DNA of 46,179 nt from MGBC120314 sp051877855 (GCA_051877855.1 JBJEJH010000013.1:1-46179); one strand, 5' to 3'; shown: positions 22,748 to 32,132, numbered from the stretch's first letter. Notes: generated by a model from the letters alone, not told the origin. Made by a program: numbers and translations.

Positions 22748-24058
22748 ATGAAGCAGAAAATAAATAGCAGATTAATGATCGTGGCAGTCATTGCTGTAGT
22801 CATGACAATGCTTAGCATTACCTTTGTATACTACGGGCTTTTCCAGGAGCAGGTGAGAAAAGATCTGAAAGTGACCGCAGAATTATTGGCAGAAACAGGA
22901 CTGTCGGGGTTTCTACAGAGTGAAAGCATTAACGCAAATGAAGATATCAGAATTACATGGATTTCAGAGGATGGAAGTGTATTATTTGATAACGATGTAT
23001 CGGCGGACACCCTGTCCAATCATATGGACCGTCCGGAAGTGCAACAGGCATTTTCACAAGGGGTTGGAATCAGTGAACGTGAATCGGATACGATGAATAT
23101 GAGAACATTTTATCACGCCATTCTTCTGGAGGATGGAACCGTTCTTCGTGTTGCAACCCAGGCCAGAAGCATGGTAAGTATTTTTATGCAGACATTTCCC
23201 ATTGTTCTGATTGTCATTCTGTTTATCATTGTGCTCTGTGTTCTGATTAGTCAGATGCTTACCAAACAACTTCTGCTGCCCATCCGAGAGATGGCGGAGA
23301 ATATGGATGAGGTATCTTACGATTCCGAGTACAAAGAGCTTACACCATTTATTGACCATATCAGGGAACAACATGAAGATATATTAATGGCGGCGAGGAG
23401 CAGGCAGGACTTCACTGCCAATGTATCTCACGAATTAAAGACTCCATTAACCGCGATCTCTGGATATGCGGAATTAATTGAAAACAAAATGGTGGATGAA
23501 GAAAAACAGATTAAGTTCGCCGGTGATATCAGGAAAAATGCAGACCGTCTGGTCAACGTCATTAATGATATCATCCGCTTATCGGAACTGGATCAAAGTG
23601 AGTCCGGAGCTAATTTTACTCAGGAAAATCTGTATGAGATTGCCCAGGAAAGAGTTGAATTGTTACAGAATGGTGCAGCCAAGAAAAATGTTACACTGAC
23701 ATTGCAGGGAGAGGATACGATGTTATTATCCAATCGCGGAATGTTGATTGAACTTCTGGATAATCTGATTCAGAATGCGATTCGATATAATGTTCCCGGT
23801 GGTAAAGTTGAAGTCTTTGTCGGGCAACAGGATCATCATGCCGTCCTTGAGGTCAAAGATACCGGAATCGGAATTCCGGAGGGGGATAAAGAACGTGTAT
23901 TTGAAAGATTCTACCGGGTGGATAAGAGTCGCTCCAGAGATACCGGAGGTACGGGTCTTGGGCTTGCTATCGTAAAGCACATCGTGGAATTGCACGATGG
24001 AGATATATCCCTTGAAAGCCGTATTGGAAAAGGGACGGATATTAAGGTTACATTTTAG
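22748..24058 (+). CDS. phoR: sensor histidine kinase PhoR
   Basis: The 436-residue product has two membrane segments (about residues 9-30 and 148-170) around a 115-residue extracellular domain, then HisKA with phosphoacceptor His228 in NVSHELKTPLTAISGY, and HATPase motifs LLDNLIQNAIRYN, VKDTGIGIP and TGGTGLGLAIVKH. There is no obvious PAS domain, unlike Bacillus PhoR. It phosphorylates PhoP; PhoU and Pst usually set its activity. Confidence 0.9.
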   Translation: MKQKINSRLMIVAVIAVVMTMLSITFVYYGLFQEQVRKDLKVTAELLAETGLSGFLQSESINANEDIRITWISEDGSVLFDNDVSADTLSNHMDRPEVQQAFSQGVGISERESDTMNMRTFYHAILLEDGTVLRVATQARSMVSIFMQTFPIVLIVILFIIVLCVLISQMLTKQLLLPIREMAENMDEVSYDSEYKELTPFIDHIREQHEDILMAARSRQDFTANVSHELKTPLTAISGYAELIENKMVDEEKQIKFAGDIRKNADRLVNVINDIIRLSELDQSESGANFTQENLYEIAQERVELLQNGAAKKNVTLTLQGEDTMLLSNRGMLIELLDNLIQNAIRYNVPGGKVEVFVGQQDHHAVLEVKDTGIGIPEGDKERVFERFYRVDKSRSRDTGGTGLGLAIVKHIVELHDGDISLESRIGKGTDIKVTF

Positions 24059-24169
24059 CCTATAAAATTATTCCCATTTCACATAAATTATGGTATTCTA
24101 GTGAAGAATAAGAATACGGTTTCTGATAGAAAGTCAGAAGATGAAATAGGTGATTTGGGAGAGAATGTT

Positions 24170-25909
24170 ATGAAGTACTTGTGGAATCATTTGAAAATGT
24201 ATAAAAAAGAAAGCGTCATAGCACCTTTATTTAAGATGTTAGAGGCGCTTTTTGATTTGTTTGTTCCGTTGGTGGTGGCCAATATCATCAATATTGGTAT
24301 CGGCAACGCTGATCATGCCTACATCGTCAGACAGTGCGGAGTGTTGGTACTTCTTGCTATTGTGGGCATCAGCTGCAGTTTTACGGCGCAGTATTTTGCG
24401 GCGAAGGCGTCGGTGGGATGTGCAGCAGGCCTTCGACAGGAATTGTTTTCCCATATTCAGACCCTTGGTTATTCTGAGATTGATACAATGGGAACCAGCA
24501 CCTTGATTACCCGTATGACCAGTGATGTCAATCAGGTGCAGAATGGGATTAATATGACATTGCGATTATTGCTTCGAAGTCCATTTATTGTTTTTGGTGC
24601 ATTGATTATGTCATTTACCATTAATGTCAGAGCATCATTGATTTTTCTGGTTACCATTCCGATACTTTCGATTATTATCTATAAAGTTATGACTACGACG
24701 AATCCGGGATATAAGCGGATTCAGGGTGAATTAGATAAGGTGACGGGAGCCACAAGAGAGAATCTTACGGGGGTACGTGTGATTCGTGCATTTGGCAGAG
24801 AGGACAATGAAGTTGCAGGGTTTGAAGAGGCCAACAGTATCTTAAATGCATCTCAGGTTAAGATTGGTAAGATCTCTGCTTTGATGAACCCTTTGACCTA
24901 TGTGGTGATTAATCTTGCCATCATCGCCATTTTAAAGCAGGGTGCACAAGGTGTGAATGATGGTGTATTTTTAAGTGGTGCCGTGGTGGCTTTGGTGAAT
25001 TACATGAGCCAGATTCTGGTGGAACTTGTTAAGATGGCCAATACCATTGTGCTGATTAGTAAGGCAATTGCCAGTATGAATCGTATCAAAGGTGTGCTGG
25101 AGACGGAGAATACTATGGAATTTCCGCAAAATCCCATTGATGCGGAAAGTGCCATCCGTAATTGCGCGGAGGCGGTGCGATTTGATCATGTCAGTTTGGC
25201 TTATCGCACAGCAGGCGATGAGAGCCTGACAGATATCAGCTTTACCGCCATGAAGGGCCAGACCATCGGCGTCATTGGCGGAACCGGTAGTGGTAAGAGT
25301 TCGTTGGTGAATCTTATTCCAAGATTTTATGATGCGACGAAGGGCGAAGTATATATTTATGGTGAACCCATTAAGAACTGGGGAAAGGAAGATATCCGCC
25401 GTCGTGTGGGAAATGTTATGCAGAAGTCACAGCTCTTTGCAGGAACCATTCGTTCGAATCTTCTGTGGGGTAATAAGGATGCCTCGGAGGAACAACTTTG
25501 GAAGGCCTTGGAAATTGCACAGGCAGCAGAAGTGGTCCGGGGCAAAGAACTTGGATTGGAGGAGCCTGTGGAGCAGGGTGGCCGGAATTTCTCCGGTGGT
25601 CAGAAACAGAGACTTACTATTGCAAGGGCACTGGTAAGTAATCCGGATATCCTGATCCTGGATGACAGTGCCAGCGCGCTGGACTTTGCCACCGATGCAG
25701 CACTTCGCAAGGCCCTTGCTACCTTGCCGGAGGACCTCACAGTATTTATCGTATCCCAGAGAACTTCGAGCATCCGACATGCAGACCTGATTTTAGTGTT
25801 AAATGATGGTGAACTGGTGGGAAAGGGAACCCATGATGAACTCTTAAAAACCTGCGAGGTATATCGTGAGATTCATGAAAGTCAGTTTAAGAAAGGGGAG
25901 GAGATGTAG
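24170..25909 (+). CDS. ABC exporter half, degenerate ATP site partner
   Basis: The ATG at 24170 follows GGGAGA by 6 nt and gives 579 residues: six-segment exporter membrane domain (about 1-310) and an ATPase domain with Walker A GGTGSGKSS, signature FSGGQKQR and Walker B LILDDSASALD. The catalytic Glu after Walker B is Asp, and the switch His is Gln (VSQRTSSIRHAD). Such decay marks the non-catalytic half of heterodimeric exporters (BmrC/LmrC/TM287 type). The partner starts 2 nt downstream. Substrate unknown; drugs, lipids or peptides are possible. Confidence 0.9.
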   Translation: MKYLWNHLKMYKKESVIAPLFKMLEALFDLFVPLVVANIINIGIGNADHAYIVRQCGVLVLLAIVGISCSFTAQYFAAKASVGCAAGLRQELFSHIQTLGYSEIDTMGTSTLITRMTSDVNQVQNGINMTLRLLLRSPFIVFGALIMSFTINVRASLIFLVTIPILSIIIYKVMTTTNPGYKRIQGELDKVTGATRENLTGVRVIRAFGREDNEVAGFEEANSILNASQVKIGKISALMNPLTYVVINLAIIAILKQGAQGVNDGVFLSGAVVALVNYMSQILVELVKMANTIVLISKAIASMNRIKGVLETENTMEFPQNPIDAESAIRNCAEAVRFDHVSLAYRTAGDESLTDISFTAMKGQTIGVIGGTGSGKSSLVNLIPRFYDATKGEVYIYGEPIKNWGKEDIRRRVGNVMQKSQLFAGTIRSNLLWGNKDASEEQLWKALEIAQAAEVVRGKELGLEEPVEQGGRNFSGGQKQRLTIARALVSNPDILILDDSASALDFATDAALRKALATLPEDLTVFIVSQRTSSIRHADLILVLNDGELVGKGTHDELLKTCEVYREIHESQFKKGEEM

Positions 25910-25911
25910 AT

Positions 25912-27651
25912 ATGAAGAAGAAAGATAATTCCAAGGTTCTTAAGAGAATTCTCTTATTTACAAGACCCTATACCCCGTTTATTATAATAAGTTTTCTGTG
26001 TTCGGCCATTAGTGTGGCGGCGCAGCTTCTCATACCGATTCTGTGCGGTAACGCCATTGATGAGATGATCGGTGCGGGGCAGGTGAATTTTCAAGGCGTT
26101 TCCACCATTATGATTACTATTGCCCTGGCAACGGGAATTGCGGCCCTGGCGCAGTGGATTCTTGCGGTATGCAACAATAAGATTACCTTTGGCGTATCAA
26201 GAGATCTTCGAAATGAAGCCATCCGAAAGATACAGAGTCTTCCATTATCCTACCTTGACCGCCATCCCTCGGGAGATCTGGTGAGCCGTATCATTGCGGA
26301 TGTTGATACCTTCTCCGACGGATTGTTGATGGGATTTACCCAGGCTTTCACCGGTGTTCTTACCATTATAGGAACCCTGGGATTTATGATTTCAGTCAAC
26401 CCACTGGTGACATTGGTGGTGGTGTGTCTGACTCCTTTGAGTCTGATCGTGGCCAATTTTATTGCAAAACACACCTATCATCACTTCAGGCGACAGACCG
26501 CAGCCCGTGGAGAACAGACTTCCTACATCAATGAGATGGTTGAGGGGATGAAGGTAGTGCAGGCCTTTGGATATGAAGAAGATAGTTTGAAGAAGTTTGA
26601 AACCATCAATGATGAACTTCGGGATGCCAGTATGAAGGCGGTATTTTATTCCAGTCTGACCAATCCATGTACACGATTTGTGAACAATCTTGTATATGCG
26701 GCGGTGGGATTAGCCGGCGCATTATATACCGTGGCCGGAGGAATTACCATCGGCCAGTTAAGCATTTTCTTAAGCTATGCGAACCAATATTCCAAGCCCT
26801 TTAATGATATTTCCGGGGTTGTAACGGAATTGCAGAATGCTATTGCCTGTGCGGAGCGTGTTTTTGAACTTCTGGATGAAAAGGAGGAAGTGCCGGAGCA
26901 GGATGAGATTCTTAAGAGTGACGGACATGTAAAGCTTCAGGATGTTTCATTCCGCTATGTGGAGGATCGCCCACTGATTGAAGATTTTTCATTGGATGTA
27001 ACACCGGGGCAGAGAATTGCCATCGTGGGACCAACCGGTTGTGGAAAAACTACTCTGATTAATCTTTTGATGCGTTTTTATGATGTGAACTCAGGCAGCA
27101 TTGAAGTGTCCGGCAAGAACATTCAGAATGTGACCAGAAAGTCCCTTCGAAGCAATTATGGTATGGTATTGCAGGACACCTGGCTGAAAGCCGGAACGAT
27201 TCGCGAGAATATATGTTATGGTAAGCCGGATGCCACGGATGAGGAAATGATTGCGGCAGCGAAAGCTTCCCATGCCCATAGCTTTATTAAGCGTCTTCCG
27301 CAAGGGTATGATACGGTCATTACAGAGGACGGAGGAAATATCAGTCAGGGTCAAAAACAGCTTCTTTGCATTGCCCGCGTAATGCTGTGTCTTCCACCGA
27401 TGTTGATCCTGGATGAGGCTACCAGCAGCATTGATACCCGTACAGAGATTAAGATTCAGTCCGCATTTGCACAGATGATGAAGGGAAGAACGAGTTTTAT
27501 TGTTGCTCATCGTTTATCTACGATCCGTGAAGCGGATGTGATCCTGGTGATGAAGGATGGTCATATCATCGAGCAGGGTGACCATGATGCCCTGATGAAG
27601 AAAAACGGGTTCTATGCGAATCTTTACAATAGCCAGTTTGCCGGTATATAA
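25912..27651 (+). CDS. ABC exporter half, catalytic ATP site partner
   Basis: The 579-residue product has a six-segment membrane domain and an ATPase domain with Walker A GPTGCGKTT, Walker B LILDEATSSID and switch loop VAHRLSTI, all intact. The signature loop reads ISQGQKQ instead of LSGGQ. Because ATP sites form between subunits, this altered signature pairs with the other subunit's Walker A to make the degenerate site, so the two halves complement exactly as in heterodimeric exporters. The ribosome binding site GGGGAGGAGATG lies in the end of the partner gene. Confidence 0.92.
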   Translation: MKKKDNSKVLKRILLFTRPYTPFIIISFLCSAISVAAQLLIPILCGNAIDEMIGAGQVNFQGVSTIMITIALATGIAALAQWILAVCNNKITFGVSRDLRNEAIRKIQSLPLSYLDRHPSGDLVSRIIADVDTFSDGLLMGFTQAFTGVLTIIGTLGFMISVNPLVTLVVVCLTPLSLIVANFIAKHTYHHFRRQTAARGEQTSYINEMVEGMKVVQAFGYEEDSLKKFETINDELRDASMKAVFYSSLTNPCTRFVNNLVYAAVGLAGALYTVAGGITIGQLSIFLSYANQYSKPFNDISGVVTELQNAIACAERVFELLDEKEEVPEQDEILKSDGHVKLQDVSFRYVEDRPLIEDFSLDVTPGQRIAIVGPTGCGKTTLINLLMRFYDVNSGSIEVSGKNIQNVTRKSLRSNYGMVLQDTWLKAGTIRENICYGKPDATDEEMIAAAKASHAHSFIKRLPQGYDTVITEDGGNISQGQKQLLCIARVMLCLPPMLILDEATSSIDTRTEIKIQSAFAQMMKGRTSFIVAHRLSTIREADVILVMKDGHIIEQGDHDALMKKNGFYANLYNSQFAGI

Positions 27652-27674
27652 ATTTATTGCAAAATAAATGTATT
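27652..27674 (+). terminator. weak AT-only terminator after the ABC exporter
   Basis: ATTTATT-GCAA-AATAAAT is followed by GTATTTTT. The stem has only A-T pairs, so termination would be inefficient. Confidence 0.35.
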
Positions 27675-27702
27675 TTTGTGGGAACAAAATAAAACATCAA
27701 TG

Positions 27703-27732
27703 TTGTTTTAATCATGCCTTTTGTGGTATGAT
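27703..27732 (+). promoter_or_regulatory. promoter of the CZB chemoreceptor-like gene
   Basis: TTGTTT at 27703-27708, an 18-nt spacer and TATGAT at 27727-27732, about 105 nt upstream of the ATG at 27839. Confidence 0.5.
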
Positions 27733-27838
27733 ATATATATAGTGCTATATCCTGCGGATAAAATGTAATGAAAGTTTGGCAGGAATATAGATAAAAGTGA
27801 ACCAATACTAGATCAACGAGCAACAGGGAGGGATACAG

Positions 27839-29242
27839 ATGTTCTGGAATAAGAAACCAAAGGAAGTTAACAATGACGAAGTGCTGCTCAAAGAAGCAAT
27901 GAAAAAAATCATTGCCGGAAATTTCGGCAAGGTGGACGCAGAAGGATTTACGGATCCTGAGTACCCTGAATTGTTGGATGGGATGGTGCTTGCTTTCAAG
28001 CGTTTTAACAACAATTTCATTATGCGCATGAATGAGGCTATGGGTGAAATCGGTGATAATTCATATGTTAAGAATATGCAGGATCAGGTGGATTCACAGA
28101 CGCAGGATATCGAATCCATGGGCAAGGCAAGTAAGGATCTGGAAAATTCCATTGGACATATTTCCAATTATATGGAATCCATTCGCGATAATATCCATGA
28201 GATGTTATCTTCTTCCCAGAACAGTACGGCCAACATGAATGAGAGTATTCGAAGGGTCAACGAGTCCTCGGAACAGATTACCGGTATTAACAGGCAGATT
28301 CAGGAATTTCGTGCCAAGCTGGATGAGATTGGCAAGATTGTGGATGTGGTTAGTGAAGTTGCCAGTCAGAGTAGTCTGCTTGCACTCAATGCATCGATTG
28401 AGGCGGCTCGTGCCGGTGAGGCCGGAAGGGGATTTGCAGTGGTAGCGGATCAGGTACGTCAGTTGTCCAACAATACGGAGGAGTCGGCTGCAAACATCGT
28501 TGATTACGTGAATGAATTGCAGGAAGATATTACAAAGCTTGCTAAGTATATGGACGAGACCACGAAGAAGCTGTCCGAAGGTAATAAGATGGTTGAGACC
28601 TCCCTTAATGATATGGAGAGGATCAATAGTCAGATTATGATTGTTAATGAATCGGCGAACACGATTTTTGAAGATATTGAGGTACAGTCCTCTATTACAA
28701 CGGAATTTGCCAAGCAGGTTGCGAACATTTCCGGAAATTATGCGGCTCTTTCTGAACAGTGTCATGAAACCGGTGTTCATATCTACAAGATTGGTCGTTA
28801 TATCGACACCTGTCGAAGTGATATGTACCGCGAGGCAGGTTGTGTTACAGAACAGGATAAGCTTACCGTATTCGGCATTGATCACTTTATACTGATGTGG
28901 CGTGTCTATAACAATGCAGTCGATTTTGAACGTCTTAAGATTACACAGCTTAATAATCCGGATCGTTGTAAGCTTGGTCTGTGGATGGCAGAACAGACGG
29001 ATCCAAAGATTACCGAGAGTGTGCAGTTTAAGAATCTTGATCAGGCACATAAACTGGTACATAAGTATGCCTGTGAGTCCTGGGAGGCTCGTGACCGTGA
29101 GGATATCCCGGCAGCTCTGGAGGCATTCCAGAAGTGTCATGATGCATACTTTAAATATCTTGACTGCATCAATGCAATGAAGGATTATATGAAGACTATT
29201 GGATATGAGGATGAGACGGAGATTGTTGTATTCCGAAAGTAA
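27839..29242 (+). CDS. soluble methyl-accepting-type protein with CZB zinc domain
   Basis: The 467-residue product has no transmembrane segment. It starts with about 100 residues of unclear type, then a chemoreceptor signalling helix pair with the hairpin tip SQSSLLALNASIEAARAGEAGRGFAVVADQVRQLS, near residues 175-210. The C-terminal 130 residues fit the CZB (chemoreceptor zinc-binding) pattern: His in IDHFILMWR, Cys in DRCKLGLWM, His pair in AHKLVHKYAC and His in KCHDAYFKY. In other bacteria CZB binds zinc and senses oxidants such as HOCl. No chemotaxis genes are adjacent, so the output partner is unknown. AGGGAGGG precedes the ATG. Confidence 0.85.
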   Translation: MFWNKKPKEVNNDEVLLKEAMKKIIAGNFGKVDAEGFTDPEYPELLDGMVLAFKRFNNNFIMRMNEAMGEIGDNSYVKNMQDQVDSQTQDIESMGKASKDLENSIGHISNYMESIRDNIHEMLSSSQNSTANMNESIRRVNESSEQITGINRQIQEFRAKLDEIGKIVDVVSEVASQSSLLALNASIEAARAGEAGRGFAVVADQVRQLSNNTEESAANIVDYVNELQEDITKLAKYMDETTKKLSEGNKMVETSLNDMERINSQIMIVNESANTIFEDIEVQSSITTEFAKQVANISGNYAALSEQCHETGVHIYKIGRYIDTCRSDMYREAGCVTEQDKLTVFGIDHFILMWRVYNNAVDFERLKITQLNNPDRCKLGLWMAEQTDPKITESVQFKNLDQAHKLVHKYACESWEARDREDIPAALEAFQKCHDAYFKYLDCINAMKDYMKTIGYEDETEIVVFRK

Positions 29243-29274
29243 TTGATGCATGTGCATATTACAAGATATCAATG

Positions 29275-29313
29275 AAATCTCGCAGAAAGTTTATTGATTT
29301 CTGCGAGATTTTA
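29275..29313 (+). terminator. terminator after the CZB gene
   Basis: AAATCTCGCAGAAA and TTTCTGCGAGATTT form a perfect stem with a 9-nt loop, ending in TTTTATAT. Confidence 0.85.
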
Positions 29314-29339
29314 TATATGGTAATAGAGGAGGTTGTTTC

Positions 29340-30281
29340 ATGTTTCGAATTTTTGTGGATTCCGGAGCAAATATCCCAGCCGAAGATGTGAAAAAGTACA
29401 AAATTGATGTGATTTCTTTTGTTAATTATGTGAACGGAGAAGAATTGGTGAATTTTAATCCGGATCTCACACCTGAGGAGGAAAGAATTCAGGGAAAGAA
29501 ATACTATGATGCAGTACGAGAGGGTGCGGATATCAAGACTTCGTTGATTAATACCGGAAATTTTTTGGATCATTTTACACCGGTGTTAGAAGCAGGAGAG
29601 GATATATTATATATCTCGTTGAGCAAGAACATCAGTGGTACCTATAATGCGGCAAAGCTGGCAGCAGAGGATTTAAGGGAGCAGTTTCCGGAACGCAGGA
29701 TTTTCCTTGTGGATGCCTTGAATGCTTCCCTTGGACAGGGAATCCATGCAATCTATGCTTCCGAAATGCGGGATAAAGGGATGGATGTGGAAGAAGTTGC
29801 GGGAATTATTGAAAAAACGGTCCCGAAGATGAATGGAATGTTTACGGTGGGGGATCTTAAGTACCTTGCCCATACCGGTAGAATTCATCAGGCTACGGCA
29901 GTGGTAGGAAATGTACTGAGCATTAAGCCAATCCTTCGGGGAAATGCAGAAGGATATATTGTTGAGTTTAAGAAATGCCGCGGTCGTAAAAAGTCTTTGG
30001 AAACCTTGATTGATTTGGTTTGTGATAATATCCTGGAGCCGGAGAAACAGATTATCGGCATTGCACATGCAGATGCCTATGAAGAATCCCTCTATGTGAT
30101 GGATAAGATTCAGGAGCGTGTAAAAGTACGCGGATTTCTGAATACCAGTTATGATTATTGTACCGGTTCCCATGTAGGGCCGGATACCATCGCTTTATTC
30201 TTTATTGCCAACGATCGTGAACTTGGTGGAAGACCGAAAGACAGCGAATATGTTATGCCGGACATTTTTAAGTATCTGTAG
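29340..30281 (+). CDS. DegV family fatty-acid-binding protein
   Basis: The 313-residue product shows the DegV pattern: IFVDSGANIPAED, FLDHFTPVLEAGEDILYISLSKNISGTYNAA, NASLGQGIHAIYA, and FTVGDLKYLAHTGRI...VGNVLSIKPIL. DegV/FakB proteins bind a fatty acid for phosphorylation by FakA; no fakA is nearby. The third residue of the usual DS(T/A) motif is Gly (VDSGAN). The ATG follows AGAGGAGG. Confidence 0.88.
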   Translation: MFRIFVDSGANIPAEDVKKYKIDVISFVNYVNGEELVNFNPDLTPEEERIQGKKYYDAVREGADIKTSLINTGNFLDHFTPVLEAGEDILYISLSKNISGTYNAAKLAAEDLREQFPERRIFLVDALNASLGQGIHAIYASEMRDKGMDVEEVAGIIEKTVPKMNGMFTVGDLKYLAHTGRIHQATAVVGNVLSIKPILRGNAEGYIVEFKKCRGRKKSLETLIDLVCDNILEPEKQIIGIAHADAYEESLYVMDKIQERVKVRGFLNTSYDYCTGSHVGPDTIALFFIANDRELGGRPKDSEYVMPDIFKYL

Positions 30282-30369
30282 AATATGCCCTTCGGCAACA
30301 GGATTGAATCGAATAAAATATGCTTACTATGAAACAGTATCAAGATGAAAATAGGAGGAACAAGAGAGA

Positions 30370-31452
30370 ATGTTTGAAGAGTTAAAGAAGAGAAGTATTA
30401 AGAAGGCTTTGCCGGGAAGTTTACTTGCGATTATTGCAGGTGTGATAATATTGGTTTTCAGCGCCGGAAATTTGTTTGCAATTTTAAAGGGACCACAGAA
30501 TTATGATGAGATGACCACGGAGGATATTCTGGACATCAAGTCCAAGGTTGTTGTGGAAGCCACCATTGATTTGAACTATGGTAACTTCATGGAGAAATAC
30601 GAGAAAAACACCCAGACCGGTGCCACCAGAACAACGGATCTTTACTATATTATACTGAATTTTGATTTGGTGGATTATCGGTATATGGCGCTTCGTATGC
30701 CACCGGAATACCGCACCCTGATGAATAAGATGGAAGATGCCACCTATGAACAGACCCAGTGTGATCCTATTACGGTGACAGGCGCACTTCGTAAGATGAA
30801 TTCGAAGGAATTTGAGTACTTCAAGGATTATTTTTTTGAGTCCGATTTTACCGAGGCGGAGTTTGATGAACTAACCGTTCCGTATATTATTGATGAAGGT
30901 GCTCTTGTTGGAGGAGCTAAGGCTGGAGTCTGGGTGATTGTTGGATTTGCAGCTATTCTTATCCTGATAGGAGTTATTGTATTGGTGGTAGCCGGTGTCG
31001 GCGGTTCTCTTAAGAAATTCAGAAAAGATGTTGAGGCAGCAGGACTTTCTGAAAGTCAGGTGGAGTCTGATTTCGCTTCTGCCAAAGCATTTGGTAAGGG
31101 AGAAAGTCTCCGTGTCGGAAGACTTGGTACCTATATCATGACAACAAATATTCCGCGTTTTGTTCCGAATAATCAAATTGTATGGGCATATCAGATTACC
31201 ACAACCCATCGTACCAATGGAATTAAGACGGGAACTTCATATTCATTAAATATATTTACACATGACCGAAAGAGTCAGTCGGTGGGAATGCCTAACGAAG
31301 AAACCTCCATTGCTGTGCTGGAGTATATCGGGGCACAGTTTCCTTGGGTAATACTTGGATATAGTGAGGATTTGAAAAAGACTTTTCAGAAGGATTACGA
31401 AACCTTCCTGAGTTATAAATATAATAAGGTAGATCATACCGGTGTATTCTAA
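30370..31452 (+). CDS. two-TM membrane protein, DUF6709-like (tentative)
   Basis: The 360-residue product has one N-terminal membrane segment (about residues 15-38), an extracytoplasmic domain of about 140 residues rich in charged groups, a second segment (about 180-210) ending VVAGVGG, and a cytoplasmic domain with RVGRLGTYIMTTNIPRFVPNNQIVWAYQ. I think it matches the DUF6709 family often seen in Lachnospiraceae, but that is from memory. Function unknown. It is 16 nt upstream of the LUD gene, so the two are probably cotranscribed. Confidence 0.6.
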   Translation: MFEELKKRSIKKALPGSLLAIIAGVIILVFSAGNLFAILKGPQNYDEMTTEDILDIKSKVVVEATIDLNYGNFMEKYEKNTQTGATRTTDLYYIILNFDLVDYRYMALRMPPEYRTLMNKMEDATYEQTQCDPITVTGALRKMNSKEFEYFKDYFFESDFTEAEFDELTVPYIIDEGALVGGAKAGVWVIVGFAAILILIGVIVLVVAGVGGSLKKFRKDVEAAGLSESQVESDFASAKAFGKGESLRVGRLGTYIMTTNIPRFVPNNQIVWAYQITTTHRTNGIKTGTSYSLNIFTHDRKSQSVGMPNEETSIAVLEYIGAQFPWVILGYSEDLKKTFQKDYETFLSYKYNKVDHTGVF

Positions 31453-31468
31453 ATAAGGAGGATTTGTT

Positions 31469-32077
31469 ATGGACTTTGCAAAAGTTAAAGAGAATCTTGA
31501 AGGACTTGGATATAAAGTTACATGCTTCGAACATGCGTCAGAAGCCACAGATTATCTCAATCAGCAGGTGGACAAAACCACGGTTGCTTTTGGCGGGTCC
31601 ATGACCCTGCAGGAGATGGGATTATTTGACCGGTTATCGACCCATAATAAAGAAGTGCTTTGGCATTGGAGGGTTCCTGAAGGAAGCAATGGTGCAGAGG
31701 TATTAAAGAAGGCACGTGATACGGAAGTTTATTTTTCTTCCGTTAATGGTATTGCCGAAACCGGCGAGATAATAAATATTGATGGTAACTGTAATCGTGT
31801 TGCGGAGATGATGTTTGGTCATAAAAAGGTATATCTTGTGGCCGGGGAGAATAAGATTGCACCGGATTATGAGAAGGCTTTGGATCGGGCGAGAAATATT
31901 GCGGCACCTCTTAATGCAAAGCGACTGAACCGTAAAACACCATGCGCAGTTAAAGGTGATCACTGCTATAATTGCAAGAGTCCGGAGCGTATCTGTCGGG
32001 GACTCTCTGTGTTGTGGGAGAAACCCTCCGGCTGCGATTACGAAGTGATTCTGATTCATGAGAAGCTTGGATATTAA
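31469..32077 (+). CDS. LUD-domain protein (LutC/YkgG-like)
   Basis: The 202-residue product fits the LUD (DUF162) family: TTVAFGGSMTLQEMGLFDRL near the start, FFSSVNGIAETGEIINIDGNCNRVA in shortened form, and a C-terminal Cys cluster C-x7-C-x2-C-x6-C (PCAVKGDHCYNCKSPERIC). LUD proteins take part in lactate utilisation (LutABC), but single-gene versions like this, without lutA/lutB, are common in Clostridia with no known role. The ATG follows AAGGAGG. Confidence 0.82.
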   Translation: MDFAKVKENLEGLGYKVTCFEHASEATDYLNQQVDKTTVAFGGSMTLQEMGLFDRLSTHNKEVLWHWRVPEGSNGAEVLKKARDTEVYFSSVNGIAETGEIINIDGNCNRVAEMMFGHKKVYLVAGENKIAPDYEKALDRARNIAAPLNAKRLNRKTPCAVKGDHCYNCKSPERICRGLSVLWEKPSGCDYEVILIHEKLGY

Positions 32078-32108
32078 GGAATAAGGAAATATAGTATATT
32101 GTTTTACA

Positions 32109-32132
32109 GTTGAATGAAAGGTTGAATGAAAG
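32109..32132 (+). repeat. 12-bp tandem duplication
   Basis: GTTGAATGAAAG occurs twice in direct succession, 13 nt upstream of the -35 box of the fhs promoter. It could be a replication slip or a pair of regulator half-sites. Confidence 0.6.

Noticed and set aside
24170..25909. First ABC half as a decaying pseudogene
   Set aside because: Full length with Walker A and signature intact; the altered catalytic residues are the known pattern for one half of a heterodimeric exporter and are matched by changes in the partner.
28205..29272. 355-codon open frame on the minus strand
   Set aside because: It lies opposite the CZB chemoreceptor-like gene, has no ribosome site or promoter, and its composition (Ile/Leu/His-rich) is that of a reverse-frame shadow.
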